Origin: Bacillus sp. SM2101
Lineage (GTDB): Bacteria; Bacillota; Bacilli; Bacillales; SM2101
NCBI RefSeq assembly: GCF_018588585.1
Contig: NZ_JAEUFG010000020.1
Coordinates: forward strand, 1 to 64,000
Length of the DNA stretch: 64,000 nt
Direction: 5' to 3'
A program made the position numbers and the translations under genes. Every line of letters begins with the position of its first letter. The stretch's first letter is position 1. The notes under the pieces are model-generated. The model worked only from the letters and a program-made list of their open reading frames with translations. It was not told the DNA's origin and searched no databases. Shown here one piece after another: positions 1-12,941 of the stretch.

Positions 1-100
1 TGATATAATTTTTAAACATAAGGACCCTTCTTTCCGATGAAATTTGGTGTGGTAACTTTATTTTATCAGAAGTGGTCCTTATTTTAATTCCAAAATAAAC

Positions 101-145
101 AAAGCCGGTGAAATTTTACTTCTTGTAAAATTTCACCGGCTTTTT
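101..145. terminator. Strong hairpin terminator upstream of rpoN
   Basis: A perfect 19-bp stem (101-119 with 125-143) with a 5-base loop ends in a run of T. Both flanks are T-rich on their own 3' sides, so it could stop transcription from either direction. It most likely ends a gene left of the window. Bases 1-100 hold only a weaker hairpin built on AAGGACC...GGTCCTT (about 21-81). Bases 146-350 hold no convincing gene, but a 13-base motif, CGCCTTCAAATGA, occurs at 207-219 and again at 243-255. Confidence 0.85.
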
Positions 146-368
146 CATCTCAGAGGTGGGTTTTGTCACAGCCTCTTTTTGTTCAAGAAACTTCGAAGGC
201 GAAGAGCGCCTTCAAATGATAGAGCTTCAGAAAGGCAAAAATCGCCTTCAAATGAAAAGCTTCCAGTGCTTGTCGAGTCTGCTTAGTCGGCGTCGCTTTT
301 CTAACTTCCATTGTTTTACCATACACCTATTATCTCATATATTGTAAAATAGATATGGGGTGGAGAGC

Positions 369-1688
369 ATGGAAATGAGACCGGGGTTATTTCAAGAACA
401 AACATTAAAGCTTACGATGACTAAGGAACTATCTCAAGCAATTGAGCTTCTTCAATATTCCTCTCAAGAACTACTTACCTTTTTACATGATATAGCTATA
501 GAAAATCCTCTTGTTGAGATACAGGAAAGTACACCATTTGATATACCTAGAAAAAAAACTTCCAACACATCATCTCAAAGTAAGCAACATAATTGGTTGG
601 AAAATATCGGGGGAGAGCCTGAAAAACTATACGATCATCTTCGTTCACAAATATTACTATTACCAATAAGTAATATAGAAAGAAATGTTGTTGATCATCT
701 CATAGAAAATATAGATAATAACGGTTATCTTCATTTTGAGGCTCAAGATGTCATTAATCGCTTTGGGGTTACTGAGCAGGATATAACTAAATGTGTAGAA
801 ATTATTCAAAACCTTGATCCAGTGGGAGTTGGGGCAAGGAGTGTTCAAGAGTGCTTGCTTATACAGCTACAAAGGGAGCAGCATAGGAACGAATTAGCTG
901 AAGTTATTATTAAAGATTACTTTGAATTGTTCGCACAAAAATCGTGGAAGGCTTTGGCGAAGATTTTGAATGTAAAGCCTAAAGAGATTCAACAAATATT
1001 TGATCATATCCAATTATTAGAGCCTCGTCCTGGACATATTTTTCATCATGAACAGACAACCTATATTATTCCTGATATAATTATTGAACGGAAAAATGGA
1101 CATTTTGAAGCTGCTATTAACGAAGATTATTTTCCAAAGCTATCATTTAACGTCCAATATGAGCAAGACCTATCTAATGTAGACGATGAGAAAGTGAGTG
1201 CTTTTGTAAGAGAAAAAGGTTTACAATGGGGATGGATTATAAAAAGCCTCGAACAAAGAAAGCAGACGTTATTAAGTGTTACAAAACAAATCATATTGAG
1301 GCAGACGAATTTTTTTGTTCATGGGTTATCATCTTTGAAACCCCTTACAATGAGAGAGGTCGCAGAAGTAGTCGGATGTCATGAATCTACTGTCAGTAGA
1401 GCCGTTAAAGGAAAATATGTACAGACTCCCTTTGGTTTAGTTGAAATGAAGGTATTTTTCAGTAGTAGTCTCAATACGTCTTCTAATGAAGATGCTTCTT
1501 CAACAAGAGTTAAAGAGTTAATACAGCAAATGATAAACGAGGAAGACAAAGCAAGTCCGTTGTCTGACCAAAAACTAGTTAATCTGTTAAATAGAGATTT
1601 CAAAATCATTGTGTCACGAAGAACAATTGCAAAGTATAGAGATCAATTAGGTATCTTGTCTTCTTCAAAAAGAAAAAGATATGATTGA
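369..1688 (+). CDS. rpoN: RNA polymerase sigma-54 factor (SigL/RpoN)
   Basis: Sigma-54 binds core RNA polymerase and -12/-24 promoters and needs an AAA+ activator to open them. The N-terminus shows the glutamine- and leucine-rich activator-interaction region, with the ELSQAIELLQYSS motif near residue 20. A core-binding region follows, then a helix-turn-helix around residues 325-350, and the C-terminal RpoN box reads SRRTIAKYR. Length (about 440 residues) fits the family. A GTG at 360 is possible, but the GGGGTGGAG purine run lies over it and points to ATG 369 or 375. The next gene follows within 35 bases. The family call is certain; only the exact start is open. Confidence 0.95.
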   Translation: MEMRPGLFQEQTLKLTMTKELSQAIELLQYSSQELLTFLHDIAIENPLVEIQESTPFDIPRKKTSNTSSQSKQHNWLENIGGEPEKLYDHLRSQILLLPISNIERNVVDHLIENIDNNGYLHFEAQDVINRFGVTEQDITKCVEIIQNLDPVGVGARSVQECLLIQLQREQHRNELAEVIIKDYFELFAQKSWKALAKILNVKPKEIQQIFDHIQLLEPRPGHIFHHEQTTYIIPDIIIERKNGHFEAAINEDYFPKLSFNVQYEQDLSNVDDEKVSAFVREKGLQWGWIIKSLEQRKQTLLSVTKQIILRQTNFFVHGLSSLKPLTMREVAEVVGCHESTVSRAVKGKYVQTPFGLVEMKVFFSSSLNTSSNEDASSTRVKELIQQMINEEDKASPLSDQKLVNLLNRDFKIIVSRRTIAKYRDQLGILSSSKRKRYD

Positions 1689-1721
1689 AGAAGGCGTTTT
1701 TGTTTTGAAAGGATGAAAGAT

Positions 1722-1973
1722 ATGAGCAAAACAGTAATCATGTATACGAAGGAAAAATGTCCTTTATGTGACAAAGCTCAAAAAATATTAGTTGAACTAC
1801 AAACTGAAATTCCTTTTCAACTTGAATTAACTGATATTTACAAGGATGATCAGCTATTAGAGAAATATCAGTTAATGATACCTGTAGTTGAGATAGCGGG
1901 AGAAGAAATTGCGTATGGAGTTATTCACAAAGATGTAATAAAAAAGCGCTTACAGCAAGGATTAAATGGTTGA
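1722..1973 (+). CDS. Glutaredoxin-family thiol-disulfide protein
   Basis: A small thioredoxin-fold protein of about 83 residues. The strand-turn-helix start VIMYTKEKCPLCDKA carries a CPLC redox motif, and the conserved cis-proline region reads LMIPVVEIAGEE. These are hallmarks of the glutaredoxin-like (DUF836-type) family that often sits just before cggR in Bacillaceae. The start at 1722 is preferred because GAAAGGA (1707-1713) stands 8 bases ahead; ATG 1713 lies inside that site. The stop overlaps the -35 box of the cggR promoter, so the gene is probably read with rpoN. Its substrate cannot be told from the sequence. Confidence 0.85.
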   Translation: MSKTVIMYTKEKCPLCDKAQKILVELQTEIPFQLELTDIYKDDQLLEKYQLMIPVVEIAGEEIAYGVIHKDVIKKRLQQGLNG

Positions 1974-1998
1974 TTAAAGGGGTCAGTCCTGTTAGAAT
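1970..1998 (+). promoter_or_regulatory. Sigma-A promoter of the cggR-gapA operon
   Basis: TTGATT (1970-1975) and TAGAAT (1993-1998) are spaced by exactly 17 bases. The expected start near 2005 places the CggR operator about 30-65 bases downstream. That matches the transcriptional roadblock arrangement known for CggR in Bacillus subtilis. Confidence 0.65.
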
Positions 1999-2034
1999 AA
2001 GAGTTGTAACAGGGGTGATTTTTTTTACCACATG

Positions 2035-2070
2035 CGGGACATAATATGTCATAGGTGGACTTTAAAAGTC
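2035..2070 (+). promoter_or_regulatory. CggR operator (two direct half-sites)
   Basis: The sequence reads CGGGAC-N6-TGTC-N4-GTGGAC-N6-AGTC. The B. subtilis CggR operator is CGGGAC-N6-TGTC-N4-CGGGAC-N6-TGTC. The left half-site is exact; the right one differs by two bases in the hexamer and one in the tetramer. It lies between the promoter and the cggR ribosome binding site, as expected for glycolysis-responsive repression relieved by fructose-1,6-bisphosphate. Confidence 0.85.
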
Positions 2071-2107
2071 CCGGATGGTAATTTCACCAATTTTAAGGAG
2101 AACTGCA

Positions 2108-3127
2108 ATGCGTTCATTAATTGAAGTTCAACAAAAATTATTACCTAACCTTCTAGAGGTTATGCAAAGGCGCTATCAAGTTTTACAATATGTAAGGTTA
2201 ATGCAACCTATAGGCAGAAGAAGTTTATCACTTAGCCTAGGTATGAGTGAAAGGGTCTTACGTGCTGAAGTACAATTCTTAAAGGATCAAGATTTACTTT
2301 CTGTACAAGCGTCTGGTATGACAATTACGAAAGATGGTGTCTACGTTCTTCGGCAGCTTGAGGAGATGATGAAGGAAATCTCTGGACTAAAGCTACTTGA
2401 AGAGAAGGTTAAGAAAAAATTAGGCCTACAAGAAGTAATTGTAGTATCAGGGGATAGTGATCAATCAGCTTGGGTTCAGAAAGAAATGGGCAGAGCGAGT
2501 GTTGCATGTATTAAAAAGCGCTTGAAAGATAACAGCATCGTTGCGGTAACTGGAGGTACGACTTTAGCTGCTGTAGCAGAGATGATGACTCCGAATACCG
2601 AAAGTAAGGAAACCTTATTTGTTCCTGCACGAGGTGGCTTAGGAGAGAATGTAAAAAATCAAGCGAATACGATATGTGCAAAAATGGCTGAAAAAGCAAT
2701 GGGTAACTACCAACTGCTTCATGTCCCAGATCAAGTTAGTACTGAAGCCTACCAATCGATTATAGAAGAACCTGCGATTAAAGAGGTACTCACGCTTATA
2801 AAATCATCCAGTATAGTTATACATGGTATCGGAGACGCTAAAACTATGGCTATACGCCGAAAAACTTCAGATGAAGATATGAAGAAAATCGAAATGGCGA
2901 ATGCTGTAGCAGAAGCCTTTGGATATTACTTTAATAAGCATGGAGAAGTCGTATATAAAGCTCAAACGATTGGCCTACAACTTGAAGACCTAAAACATAA
3001 TAAATCAGTAATAGCAATTGCTGGTGGTGGCTCAAAGGCTAAAGCAATTAAAGCCTATTTTAAACAAACAAGTAACGCCTTGCTCATTACCGACGAAGGT
3101 GCTGCAAAAGAGTTAGTTAAGGGTTAA
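2108..3127 (+). CDS. cggR: Central glycolytic genes regulator CggR
   Basis: SorC/DeoR-type repressor of the operon it heads. An N-terminal winged helix (QPIGRRSLSLSLGMSERVLR, roughly residues 40-60) binds DNA. The large C-terminal domain resembles sugar-phosphate binding enzymes and, in the family, senses fructose-1,6-bisphosphate; a glycine-rich GGTTLAAVAEM stretch is visible. ATG 2108 is chosen because AAGGAG (2095-2100) precedes it and it gives 339 residues, as in B. subtilis; an upstream ATG at 2075 would lie just past the operator without a binding site. gapA follows 47 bases later, and in B. subtilis the joint message is cleaved near here. Confidence 0.95.
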   Translation: MRSLIEVQQKLLPNLLEVMQRRYQVLQYVRLMQPIGRRSLSLSLGMSERVLRAEVQFLKDQDLLSVQASGMTITKDGVYVLRQLEEMMKEISGLKLLEEKVKKKLGLQEVIVVSGDSDQSAWVQKEMGRASVACIKKRLKDNSIVAVTGGTTLAAVAEMMTPNTESKETLFVPARGGLGENVKNQANTICAKMAEKAMGNYQLLHVPDQVSTEAYQSIIEEPAIKEVLTLIKSSSIVIHGIGDAKTMAIRRKTSDEDMKKIEMANAVAEAFGYYFNKHGEVVYKAQTIGLQLEDLKHNKSVIAIAGGGSKAKAIKAYFKQTSNALLITDEGAAKELVKG

Positions 3128-3174
3128 TCCCTACCTAATATATTTAAGCTTTCTATTTTAAGGAGGAAATTATC

Positions 3175-4182
3175 ATGACTGTAAAAGTTGGTATTAATGG
3201 ATTTGGCCGTATTGGTCGTATCGTATTTCGTGCTGCATTAAAAAACCCTAATATTGAAGTAGTTGCTGTTAATGATTTAACAGATGCAAATATGCTTGCT
3301 CATCTTTTAAAATATGACTCAGTTCATGGAAAATTAGATGTTGATGTAACTGTTAATGGTAACAATTTAGTAGTTGACGGTAAGGAAATCCTTGTAAAAG
3401 CAGAACGTGATCCAGCACAACTTGGTTGGGGAGATCTTGGAGTTGATGTTGTAGTTGAGTCAACTGGACGTTTCACTAAGCGCGTTGATGCTGCTAAACA
3501 TATTGAAGCTGGTGCTAAAAAAGTTATTATTTCTGCTCCTGCATCAGATGAAGATATTACAATTGTTATGGGTGTAAACGAAGATCAATATGATGCTTCA
3601 AACCATCACGTAGTTTCAAATGCATCTTGTACTACAAACTGTTTAGCACCATTTGCTAAAGTATTAAATGATAACTTTGGTATCCGTCGTGGTATGATGA
3701 CGACTGTTCACTCATATACAAATGACCAACAAATCTTAGATTTACCACATAAAGATTACAGACGTGCTCGTGCAGCTGCTGAAAATATTATTCCAACGAC
3801 TACTGGTGCTGCAAAAGCTGTGTCATTAGTATTACCTGAATTAAAAGGAAAATTAAATGGTATGGCTATGCGTGTACCAACTCCAAACGTTTCTTTAGTT
3901 GACTTAGTTGCTGAGGTTGACAAAGAAGTTACTGCTGAAGAAATTAATGCAGCTTTCAAACAAGCTTCTGAAGGCGACCTAAAAGGAATCTTAAACTACA
4001 GTGAAGAGCCATTAGTATCTGGCGATTACAACGGTGACCCTGCTTCATCTACAATTGATTCACTTTCAACAATGGTTATGGAAGGAAATCTTGTGAAAGT
4101 TGTATCTTGGTATGACAATGAAAGTGGATATTCTCATCGTGTTGTTGATTTAATTGACTACATGGTTTCAAAAGGCTTGTAA
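3175..4182 (+). CDS. gapA: Glyceraldehyde-3-phosphate dehydrogenase (glycolytic, NAD)
   Basis: Oxidises glyceraldehyde-3-phosphate to 1,3-bisphosphoglycerate in glycolysis. The Rossmann motif INGFGRIGR (residues 7-15) and the active-site loop SNASCTTNC with catalytic Cys152 are intact. The aspartate near residue 34 (AVNDLTD) favours NAD over NADP. Length (335) is standard. AAGGAGG stands just ahead of the ATG. Second gene of the cggR operon; it is followed by a G/C-rich hairpin before pgk that may trim or attenuate the message so that gapA is made in excess. Confidence 0.98.
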   Translation: MTVKVGINGFGRIGRIVFRAALKNPNIEVVAVNDLTDANMLAHLLKYDSVHGKLDVDVTVNGNNLVVDGKEILVKAERDPAQLGWGDLGVDVVVESTGRFTKRVDAAKHIEAGAKKVIISAPASDEDITIVMGVNEDQYDASNHHVVSNASCTTNCLAPFAKVLNDNFGIRRGMMTTVHSYTNDQQILDLPHKDYRRARAAAENIIPTTTGAAKAVSLVLPELKGKLNGMAMRVPTPNVSLVDLVAEVDKEVTAEEINAAFKQASEGDLKGILNYSEEPLVSGDYNGDPASSTIDSLSTMVMEGNLVKVVSWYDNESGYSHRVVDLIDYMVSKGL

Positions 4183-4204
4183 GATAACATAAATACATTG
4201 CAAT

Positions 4205-4236
4205 AGGGGAGAGGGGAAGTATTCCCCCTCCCTTTA
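4205..4236 (+). terminator. Hairpin between gapA and pgk, likely partial terminator
   Basis: A purine-rich arm (AGGGGAGAGGGGAA) faces a pyrimidine arm (TTCCCCCTCCCT) across a 3-base loop, with one or two bulges, followed by only three T. It could act as a weak terminator or as a stop for 3'-exonucleases protecting the cggR-gapA segment. Confidence 0.5.
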
Positions 4237-4326
4237 CTTAAGAAAAGAGAATTTGATATAAATACTTCGCTTATCATGATTTAGTAATGATTATGAAGAA
4301 TCATCAGAAATGGAGGCCTTTTGCAA

Positions 4327-5511
4327 ATGAACAAAAAGACTGTAAAAGATGTTGATGTAAAAGGAAAGCGAGTTTTTTGTCGTGTCGATTTTAATGTGCC
4401 TATGAAAGATGGAGTTGTCACTGATGACACTCGTATTCGTGCAGCACTTCCAACAATTCAATATTTGATGGAGCAAGGCGCAAAAGTAATTTTAGCAAGT
4501 CATCTTGGACGTCCTAAAGGAAACGTTGTTGAAGAACTACGCTTAACTGCGGTTGCAGAACGTTTAAGTGAGCATCTTGGGAAACAAGTAGTTAAGACGA
4601 ATGTTGCATACGGTGAAGAAGTAAACAATGCAATTGCTAGTTTATCAGAAGGTGATGTACTTTTACTTGAAAACGTTCGTTTCTATCCAGGGGAAGAAAA
4701 AAATGATCCTGAATTAGCAAAAGCTTTCGCAGAGCTTGCTGACATATATGTAAATGATGCTTTTGGTGCTGCACATCGCGCGCATGCAACAACAGCTGGT
4801 ATTGCAGAACATTTACCAGCAGTATCAGGATTTTTAATGGAAAAAGAGCTTGAAGTGCTAGGCAAAGCTTTATCTAATCCTGAGCGCCCATTTACAGCAG
4901 TTATTGGAGGAGCTAAAGTAAAAGATAAAATTGGTGTAATTGATAACCTTCTTGATAATGTTGATAATCTCATTATCGGTGGGGGATTAGCGTACACATT
5001 TATCAAAGCATTAGGACATGATGTTGGTAAATCATTATTAGAAGAAGATAAAATTGATCTTGCAAAGTCATTTATTGATAAGGCAAAAGCAAAAGGTGTG
5101 AACTTTTATATGCCTGTTGATACGGTTGTTGCAGACGATTTTTCAAATGAGGCTAACATAAAACATGTAAGTATCGACAACATTCCGAGTGATTGGGAAG
5201 GTTTAGATATTGGTCCAAAAACAAGAGAAATATACTCAGATGTGATTGCAAAATCTAAGCTTGTTATTTGGAATGGACCGATGGGTGTTTTTGAAATGGA
5301 CTCTTTTGCAAATGGAACTAAAGCAGTTGCAGAAGCACTTGCGGATGCAAATGATACGTATTCTGTTATCGGTGGCGGAGATTCAGCTGCAGCGGTCGAG
5401 AAATTTGATTTAGCTGATAAGATGAGTCATATTTCTACAGGCGGTGGAGCTTCACTTGAATTTATGGAAGGTAAGGCTTTACCAGGTGTTGTAGCATTAC
5501 AAGATAAATAA
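4327..5511 (+). CDS. pgk: Phosphoglycerate kinase
   Basis: Transfers the high-energy phosphate of 1,3-bisphosphoglycerate to ADP. The signature [11 protein letters not shown] lies near the N-terminus. The hinge and nucleotide-binding parts read [11 protein letters not shown] and [13 protein letters not shown] 4327 gives 394 residues, the usual Bacillus length, and has TGGAGG (4311-4316) ten bases upstream; the in-frame TTG at 4321 is too close to that site. Third gene of the operon. The 159-base gap to tpiA is unusually structured. Confidence 0.97.
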   Translation: MNKKTVKDVDVKGKRVFCRVDFNVPMKDGVVTDDTRIRAALPTIQYLMEQGAKVILASHLGRPKGNVVEELRLTAVAERLSEHLGKQVVKTNVAYGEEVNNAIASLSEGDVLLLENVRFYPGEEKNDPELAKAFAELADIYVNDAFGAAHRAHATTAGIAEHLPAVSGFLMEKELEVLGKALSNPERPFTAVIGGAKVKDKIGVIDNLLDNVDNLIIGGGLAYTFIKALGHDVGKSLLEEDKIDLAKSFIDKAKAKGVNFYMPVDTVVADDFSNEANIKHVSIDNIPSDWEGLDIGPKTREIYSDVIAKSKLVIWNGPMGVFEMDSFANGTKAVAEALADANDTYSVIGGGDSAAAVEKFDLADKMSHISTGGGASLEFMEGKALPGVVALQDK

Positions 5512-5521
5512 TTAACGAGGT

Positions 5522-5642
5522 TGTTCAAAATGTAAGAGATAAATGAGGGACGAATTACTGAGTTGTCCATCCTTTTTGAACAGGACCTTATAGTAATTTC
5601 ACAATAAATGCTTGTTCAAGAACGATTGAAACTTCTTGAACA
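5522..5642 (+). promoter_or_regulatory. Twin hairpins with shared TGTTCAA arms between pgk and tpiA
   Basis: Two stem-loops stand in series. The first pairs TGTTCAAAA (5522-5530) with TTTTGAACA (5574-5582) and has an inner GGGAC...GTCC stem. The second pairs TGTTCAAGAA (5613-5622) with TTCTTGAACA (5633-5642). All four arms share the TGTTCAA core or its complement, so arms of one hairpin could also pair with arms of the other. Neither has a clear T-run. Probable roles are message processing or stability control. Confidence 0.6.
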
Positions 5643-5655
5643 TCCTCTAGAATGA

Positions 5656-9265
<3,610 letters not shown>

Positions 9266-9273
9266 CATTATTG

Positions 9274-9302
9274 AAGACCTCACGTAATGTGAGGTCTTTT
9301 TA
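9274..9302 (+). terminator. Terminator of the glycolytic operon
   Basis: A perfect 10-bp stem, AAGACCTCAC (9274-9283) with GTGAGGTCTT (9289-9298), has a 5-base loop and a T tract. The next gene lies on the other strand. Confidence 0.9.
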
Positions 9303-9438
9303 GTTTTGGTTAGTATTTCTTAAAGGATTATTATTATCTTTCTGTAACTCTTAATTAGACTATTCGTGATATGGTTGGTTAGACAAATACTATAACTTTT
9401 TCCTTCTATACCCATAGCTTTGTATTTTGAATCACGGC

Positions 9439-10872
9439 TTATTGCGTAAAGGAGTCAACAGAGATATACTTCTGCTCTAAATATTCTTCTATTCCAAAGT
9501 ACCCGCCTTCTCTACCTAATCCACTTTCTTTATAACCGCCAAAAGGAGCTTGCGCAGCTGATGGGAGTCCGTCATTTACACCTATTACTCCATACTCTAA
9601 ATTGTTCATGAAAAATGTAGCTTCATCTAAACTTGTTGTGAATACATATGCAGCAAGACCATATTGACTGCTATTTGCCCTATTCACTACTTCCTCAATC
9701 GTTTTAAAAGAGGTAATAGGGGCTAACGGTCCAAACGTTTCGTCCTGCATACAGACCATATCATCTGTCACATTTCCAACGACAGTAGGCTGAAAATAAT
9801 GACCTTTTTCTTCCGAGATCTTTTTCCCGCCTGTTAAAATAGACGCACCTTTCGCTACAGCATCTTCAATATGATACATAACTTTTGCTATAGCATTCTC
9901 ATTAATGAGGGGTCCTATATCAATGTTATTGTTCAACCCATTTCCCAAGGTTAAACGTGAAGTACGTTCTACTAATCTAGCTGTAAAGCTTTCTATCACA
10001 TCTTCATGAATGTAGAATCGGTTAGATGCAACACACGCTTGACCTGCATTGCGGAATTTAGATTGAATGGCTCCTTTAACAGCTCTATCGATGTCTGCCT
10101 GTGCTGTGACAATGAATGGTGCATGTCCCCCTAGTTCGAGAGATAATTTTTTTACAGAATCAGCTGCTTCTTTCATTAGAAGTTTTCCTACAGGTGTTGA
10201 TCCAGTAAAACTTAATTTTCTAACCCGCTTATCTCGTAACCAAGCATTGCCAATTTGTTTAGCATTACCTGTTACGATATTTATTACGCCTCTAGGGAAA
10301 TTAGCTTTTTCTGCTAATTGTATTAACTTTAAAGCGGTAAAAGGCGTTTCTTCTGAGGGCTTTACAACGACGGTACATCCAGCTGCTAATGCTGGGGCAA
10401 GTTTCCTAGTAATCATTGCAGCAGGGAAATTCCAAGGTGTAATAGCAGCAACTACTCCTACTGGCTCTTTTTTTACTATAATATGTTTATTAGTTGTAGA
10501 GGCTGGAATCGTATTACCATAATTTCGTTTCGCTTCCTCTGCATACCATAACACATACTCATTTGCATATTCGATCTCTGCTAAAGCTTCCTTTAATGGT
10601 TTTCCTTGCTCAATCGTTATGATCCGAGCTAGTTCATCTTGATTCTCTTTAATTAATTGATACCATTGATAAAGAAGTTGACTTCTATACCTTGCAGTCT
10701 TTTTCGACCATAAAGCAAAGGCTTTTGATGCTGCTTCAATAGCTAGAACTGCTTCTGTATGCCCGCCATTTGAAACTTCTCCTATTATTGCTTTCGTTGC
10801 CGGGTTTTTGATAGCAATAACATCTTCTGATGCTATCCACTGACCGTTTATAAAATTTTGCTTAATAAACAT
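9439..10872 (-). CDS. Aldehyde dehydrogenase, succinate-semialdehyde dehydrogenase-like
   Basis: NAD(P)-dependent aldehyde dehydrogenase. The general base Glu246 is in LELGGHAP and the nucleophile Cys280 in NAGQACVASNRF, the GabD-type sequence. TPWNFP and the glycine motif SFTGSTPVG form the cofactor site. The C-terminal PFGGYKESGLGREGG is typical of the GabD subgroup, so succinate semialdehyde is the likeliest substrate, but glutarate semialdehyde or others are possible. GTG 10881 is also in frame; ATG 10872 is preferred because AAAGGGTGGG lies just ahead of it. No partner gene such as gabT is adjacent. Confidence 0.88.
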   Translation of the reverse strand: MFIKQNFINGQWIASEDVIAIKNPATKAIIGEVSNGGHTEAVLAIEAASKAFALWSKKTARYRSQLLYQWYQLIKENQDELARIITIEQGKPLKEALAEIEYANEYVLWYAEEAKRNYGNTIPASTTNKHIIVKKEPVGVVAAITPWNFPAAMITRKLAPALAAGCTVVVKPSEETPFTALKLIQLAEKANFPRGVINIVTGNAKQIGNAWLRDKRVRKLSFTGSTPVGKLLMKEAADSVKKLSLELGGHAPFIVTAQADIDRAVKGAIQSKFRNAGQACVASNRFYIHEDVIESFTARLVERTSRLTLGNGLNNNIDIGPLINENAIAKVMYHIEDAVAKGASILTGGKKISEEKGHYFQPTVVGNVTDDMVCMQDETFGPLAPITSFKTIEEVVNRANSSQYGLAAYVFTTSLDEATFFMNNLEYGVIGVNDGLPSAAQAPFGGYKESGLGREGGYFGIEEYLEQKYISVDSFTQ

Positions 10873-10983
10873 CTGTCCCACCCTTTTATTTGTTTATCTT
10901 AGTCTGTTATTAAGTGTGAATGTATACTTAAACAAGTTTACCGTTCGAACAGACTTGCATTTTTCCGTAGTCAAATCTTCAGA

Positions 10984-11031
10984 AAAGAAAACAGCTGAAA
11001 CACAAATTGAAATTCTTCATGTGCCAGCTGT
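10984..11031 (-). terminator. Terminator of the DJ-1/Hsp31-like gene
   Basis: On the minus strand ACAGCTGGCACA pairs with TGTGTTTCAGCTGT, with small interior mismatches, followed by TTTCTTTTC. It lies directly after the stop of the gene at 11040-11708. Confidence 0.7.
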
Positions 11032-11039
11032 CAATATAA

Positions 11040-11708
11040 TTAATCTTTCTTTAATGCTTTTACAATTTCTTGAGCGATACTTTCCGATGATGCAGGGTCA
11101 CGGCTCGTAATAATTTGATCATCTGCCCAGATCGATAATGCTGGCTGGTCTAATTTGCCGACATATGTGCCTACTTTAGCCAGCTCTTGCTCTACACTAT
11201 ATGGTAGAAATTCTATTACTTCCTTTGGTTCATAGGCATCTGGAAAAGCAGTAACCTTTTTCCCATCGATGATTGATTTACCGTCTTCTCTATAAGTGAA
11301 AGCTAACACAGAAGGTGCATGACACTCTGCTGCAACGATGCCTTTATTATCATAAATTTCATTTATTAAACGATGAGCATGTGGATCGTAGGAAACATCG
11401 AACATGGGTCCATGTCCTCCGACAAATAATATGACATCGTAATCTTTTCCTTGTAAGTCAGCTAAACGTAACGTATCCTTCCAACGCCCAAGCTTTTCAA
11501 ACTCTCTTGATTTCCCGTCTGGGTCTGTTTCATCATTTAAAGAAAACTGATCAACCATCCCATCTCCGCCTTTTGGTGAAGCAATTGACACAGTATGACC
11601 TGCTGCTTCTAATACATTTAATGGAACATGAAATTCCTCAGACCAATAACCTGTTCGATATGATTTTACTGCTATTCCATTTGATATAACCATTAATATA
11701 TTTGCCAA
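11040..11708 (-). CDS. DJ-1/PfpI superfamily protein, Hsp31/glyoxalase III-like
   Basis: A class I glutamine-amidotransferase-like fold of 222 residues. The nucleophile elbow AAECHAPSVL carries Cys129 followed by His130. The conserved acidic partner Glu24 sits in GYWSEEF, and VGGHGPMFD forms the oxyanion region. This pattern belongs to the Hsp31-like branch, whose members include methylglyoxal-converting (glyoxalase III) and deglycase-type stress proteins. It is divergent from the LysR regulator 150 bases away, which may control it. The exact activity is inferred from family only. Confidence 0.85.
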   Translation of the reverse strand: MANILMVISNGIAVKSYRTGYWSEEFHVPLNVLEAAGHTVSIASPKGGDGMVDQFSLNDETDPDGKSREFEKLGRWKDTLRLADLQGKDYDVILFVGGHGPMFDVSYDPHAHRLINEIYDNKGIVAAECHAPSVLAFTYREDGKSIIDGKKVTAFPDAYEPKEVIEFLPYSVEQELAKVGTYVGKLDQPALSIWADDQIITSRDPASSESIAQEIVKALKKD

Positions 11709-11861
11709 TGTATATACCTCCTAATTATAATAATTATTGATGTAGTATTGTTCTTATTGGAAAATTGTCTTCGTTACTTCTATAGGTTATCATCAATATA
11801 TAAGATTATGTACTTCCATTATGTTAGATGGGAATAACAGAAAGTTATAAAGGTGAAATAC

Positions 11862-12707
11862 ATGAAAATTGAATGGTTAGAAGCATTTCAAATAACTGCA
11901 GAAACGAAAAGTTTGACTAAATCGAGTGAATTATTACACATGAGTCAACCTGCTTTAAGTAAACAAATAAGAAACCTTGAGGTAGATTTAGGCGCTAGTT
12001 TATTTATTCGCTCTTCTACGGGTGTTCGATTAACTCAGGCTGGTGAAATATTATTAAAGAGCAGTAAAAAAATCTTAAAGGAAGTCAATTCTGTACGTAA
12101 AGAAATTAATCTTAGTCAAGGAATAGGTGATATTACAATAGGATCTTGGCCGAGTATAGCAACGTCTTATCTTCCTTATAAATTTGCTAAGCATAAGTAC
12201 AATGATCAATTCAGAGTAAAAATTTCTCATAGCTTTTTGGAATTATTATCGGGGCTAGAGAAGGGGTTAATAGACGTTGCATTATTTGATGATCGAGAAA
12301 TCAAACATTCTTATTACTCTAAGTTTTTATTTTCAGAACGCTTTTTCTTATTTATAAATGCCAATCATCCGATTTATGCTAACCAAACCTCTATTTCCTT
12401 TCATGAAATAAAGGATGAATCATTTGTTGTACTTCCCTCTACATGCGATGCTAGAATGCTCGTTGACAAAGAATTTGCGTCAAAGGGCTCTACTTTAAAG
12501 GTTGCCTCAGAAATTGAATTTGGTCAAAGTATATTAGGTTTTGTTGAAGCAAACCTTGGTATGTCCATTCTTCCAGAAATATTTATACAAAATAGATCAG
12601 AGAATGTTAAAGCTATCGAAATTCAAGATTTTAATATATCACGTCATGTTTCTCTAATAGCAAATGACGAAGCCATCGGGAAAAAATTAGTTTCAATGCT
12701 AAGGTAA
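11862..12707 (+). CDS. LysR-family transcriptional regulator
   Basis: The N-terminal winged helix reads MKIEWLEAFQITAETKSLTK, then SQPALSKQIRNLE, the classic LysR recognition helix. Residues 90-282 form the effector-binding periplasmic-binding-like domain. The start is taken as ATG 11862 with AAAGGTG (11849-11855) ahead; a GTG at 11853 lies inside that site. Total 281 residues. Divergent orientation relative to the Hsp31-like gene suggests it regulates that gene and itself from the shared 150-base gap. Effector unknown. Confidence 0.9.
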   Translation: MKIEWLEAFQITAETKSLTKSSELLHMSQPALSKQIRNLEVDLGASLFIRSSTGVRLTQAGEILLKSSKKILKEVNSVRKEINLSQGIGDITIGSWPSIATSYLPYKFAKHKYNDQFRVKISHSFLELLSGLEKGLIDVALFDDREIKHSYYSKFLFSERFFLFINANHPIYANQTSISFHEIKDESFVVLPSTCDARMLVDKEFASKGSTLKVASEIEFGQSILGFVEANLGMSILPEIFIQNRSENVKAIEIQDFNISRHVSLIANDEAIGKKLVSMLR

Positions 12708-12941
12708 CTCTACTTGAATACTATAAATGCCATAGTGCAACAGACATTGGGTGGCAGCGAAAGGTCATTAAATATCTCCTCATATAAATAAGTATAGGTA
12801 CAGCTGGAATAACAAATAGTACAAATAATTTGTTACGGTAGTGCTTGAAATACTGTCACTACCTGAAAAGGACTTGTTTGTAGTTTTAAGATATGCTAAA
12901 TTATAATAAGTGAATAGTACGATTTTCTGGAGGTGTATCAT

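Noticed and set aside
156-347. 63-codon frame at the left end
   Set aside because: No ribosome binding site; composition follows a short internal DNA repeat (CGCCTTCAAATGA) rather than a protein.
10067-10522. 151-codon plus-strand frame
   Set aside because: Exact antisense of the aldehyde dehydrogenase gene; no start signal.
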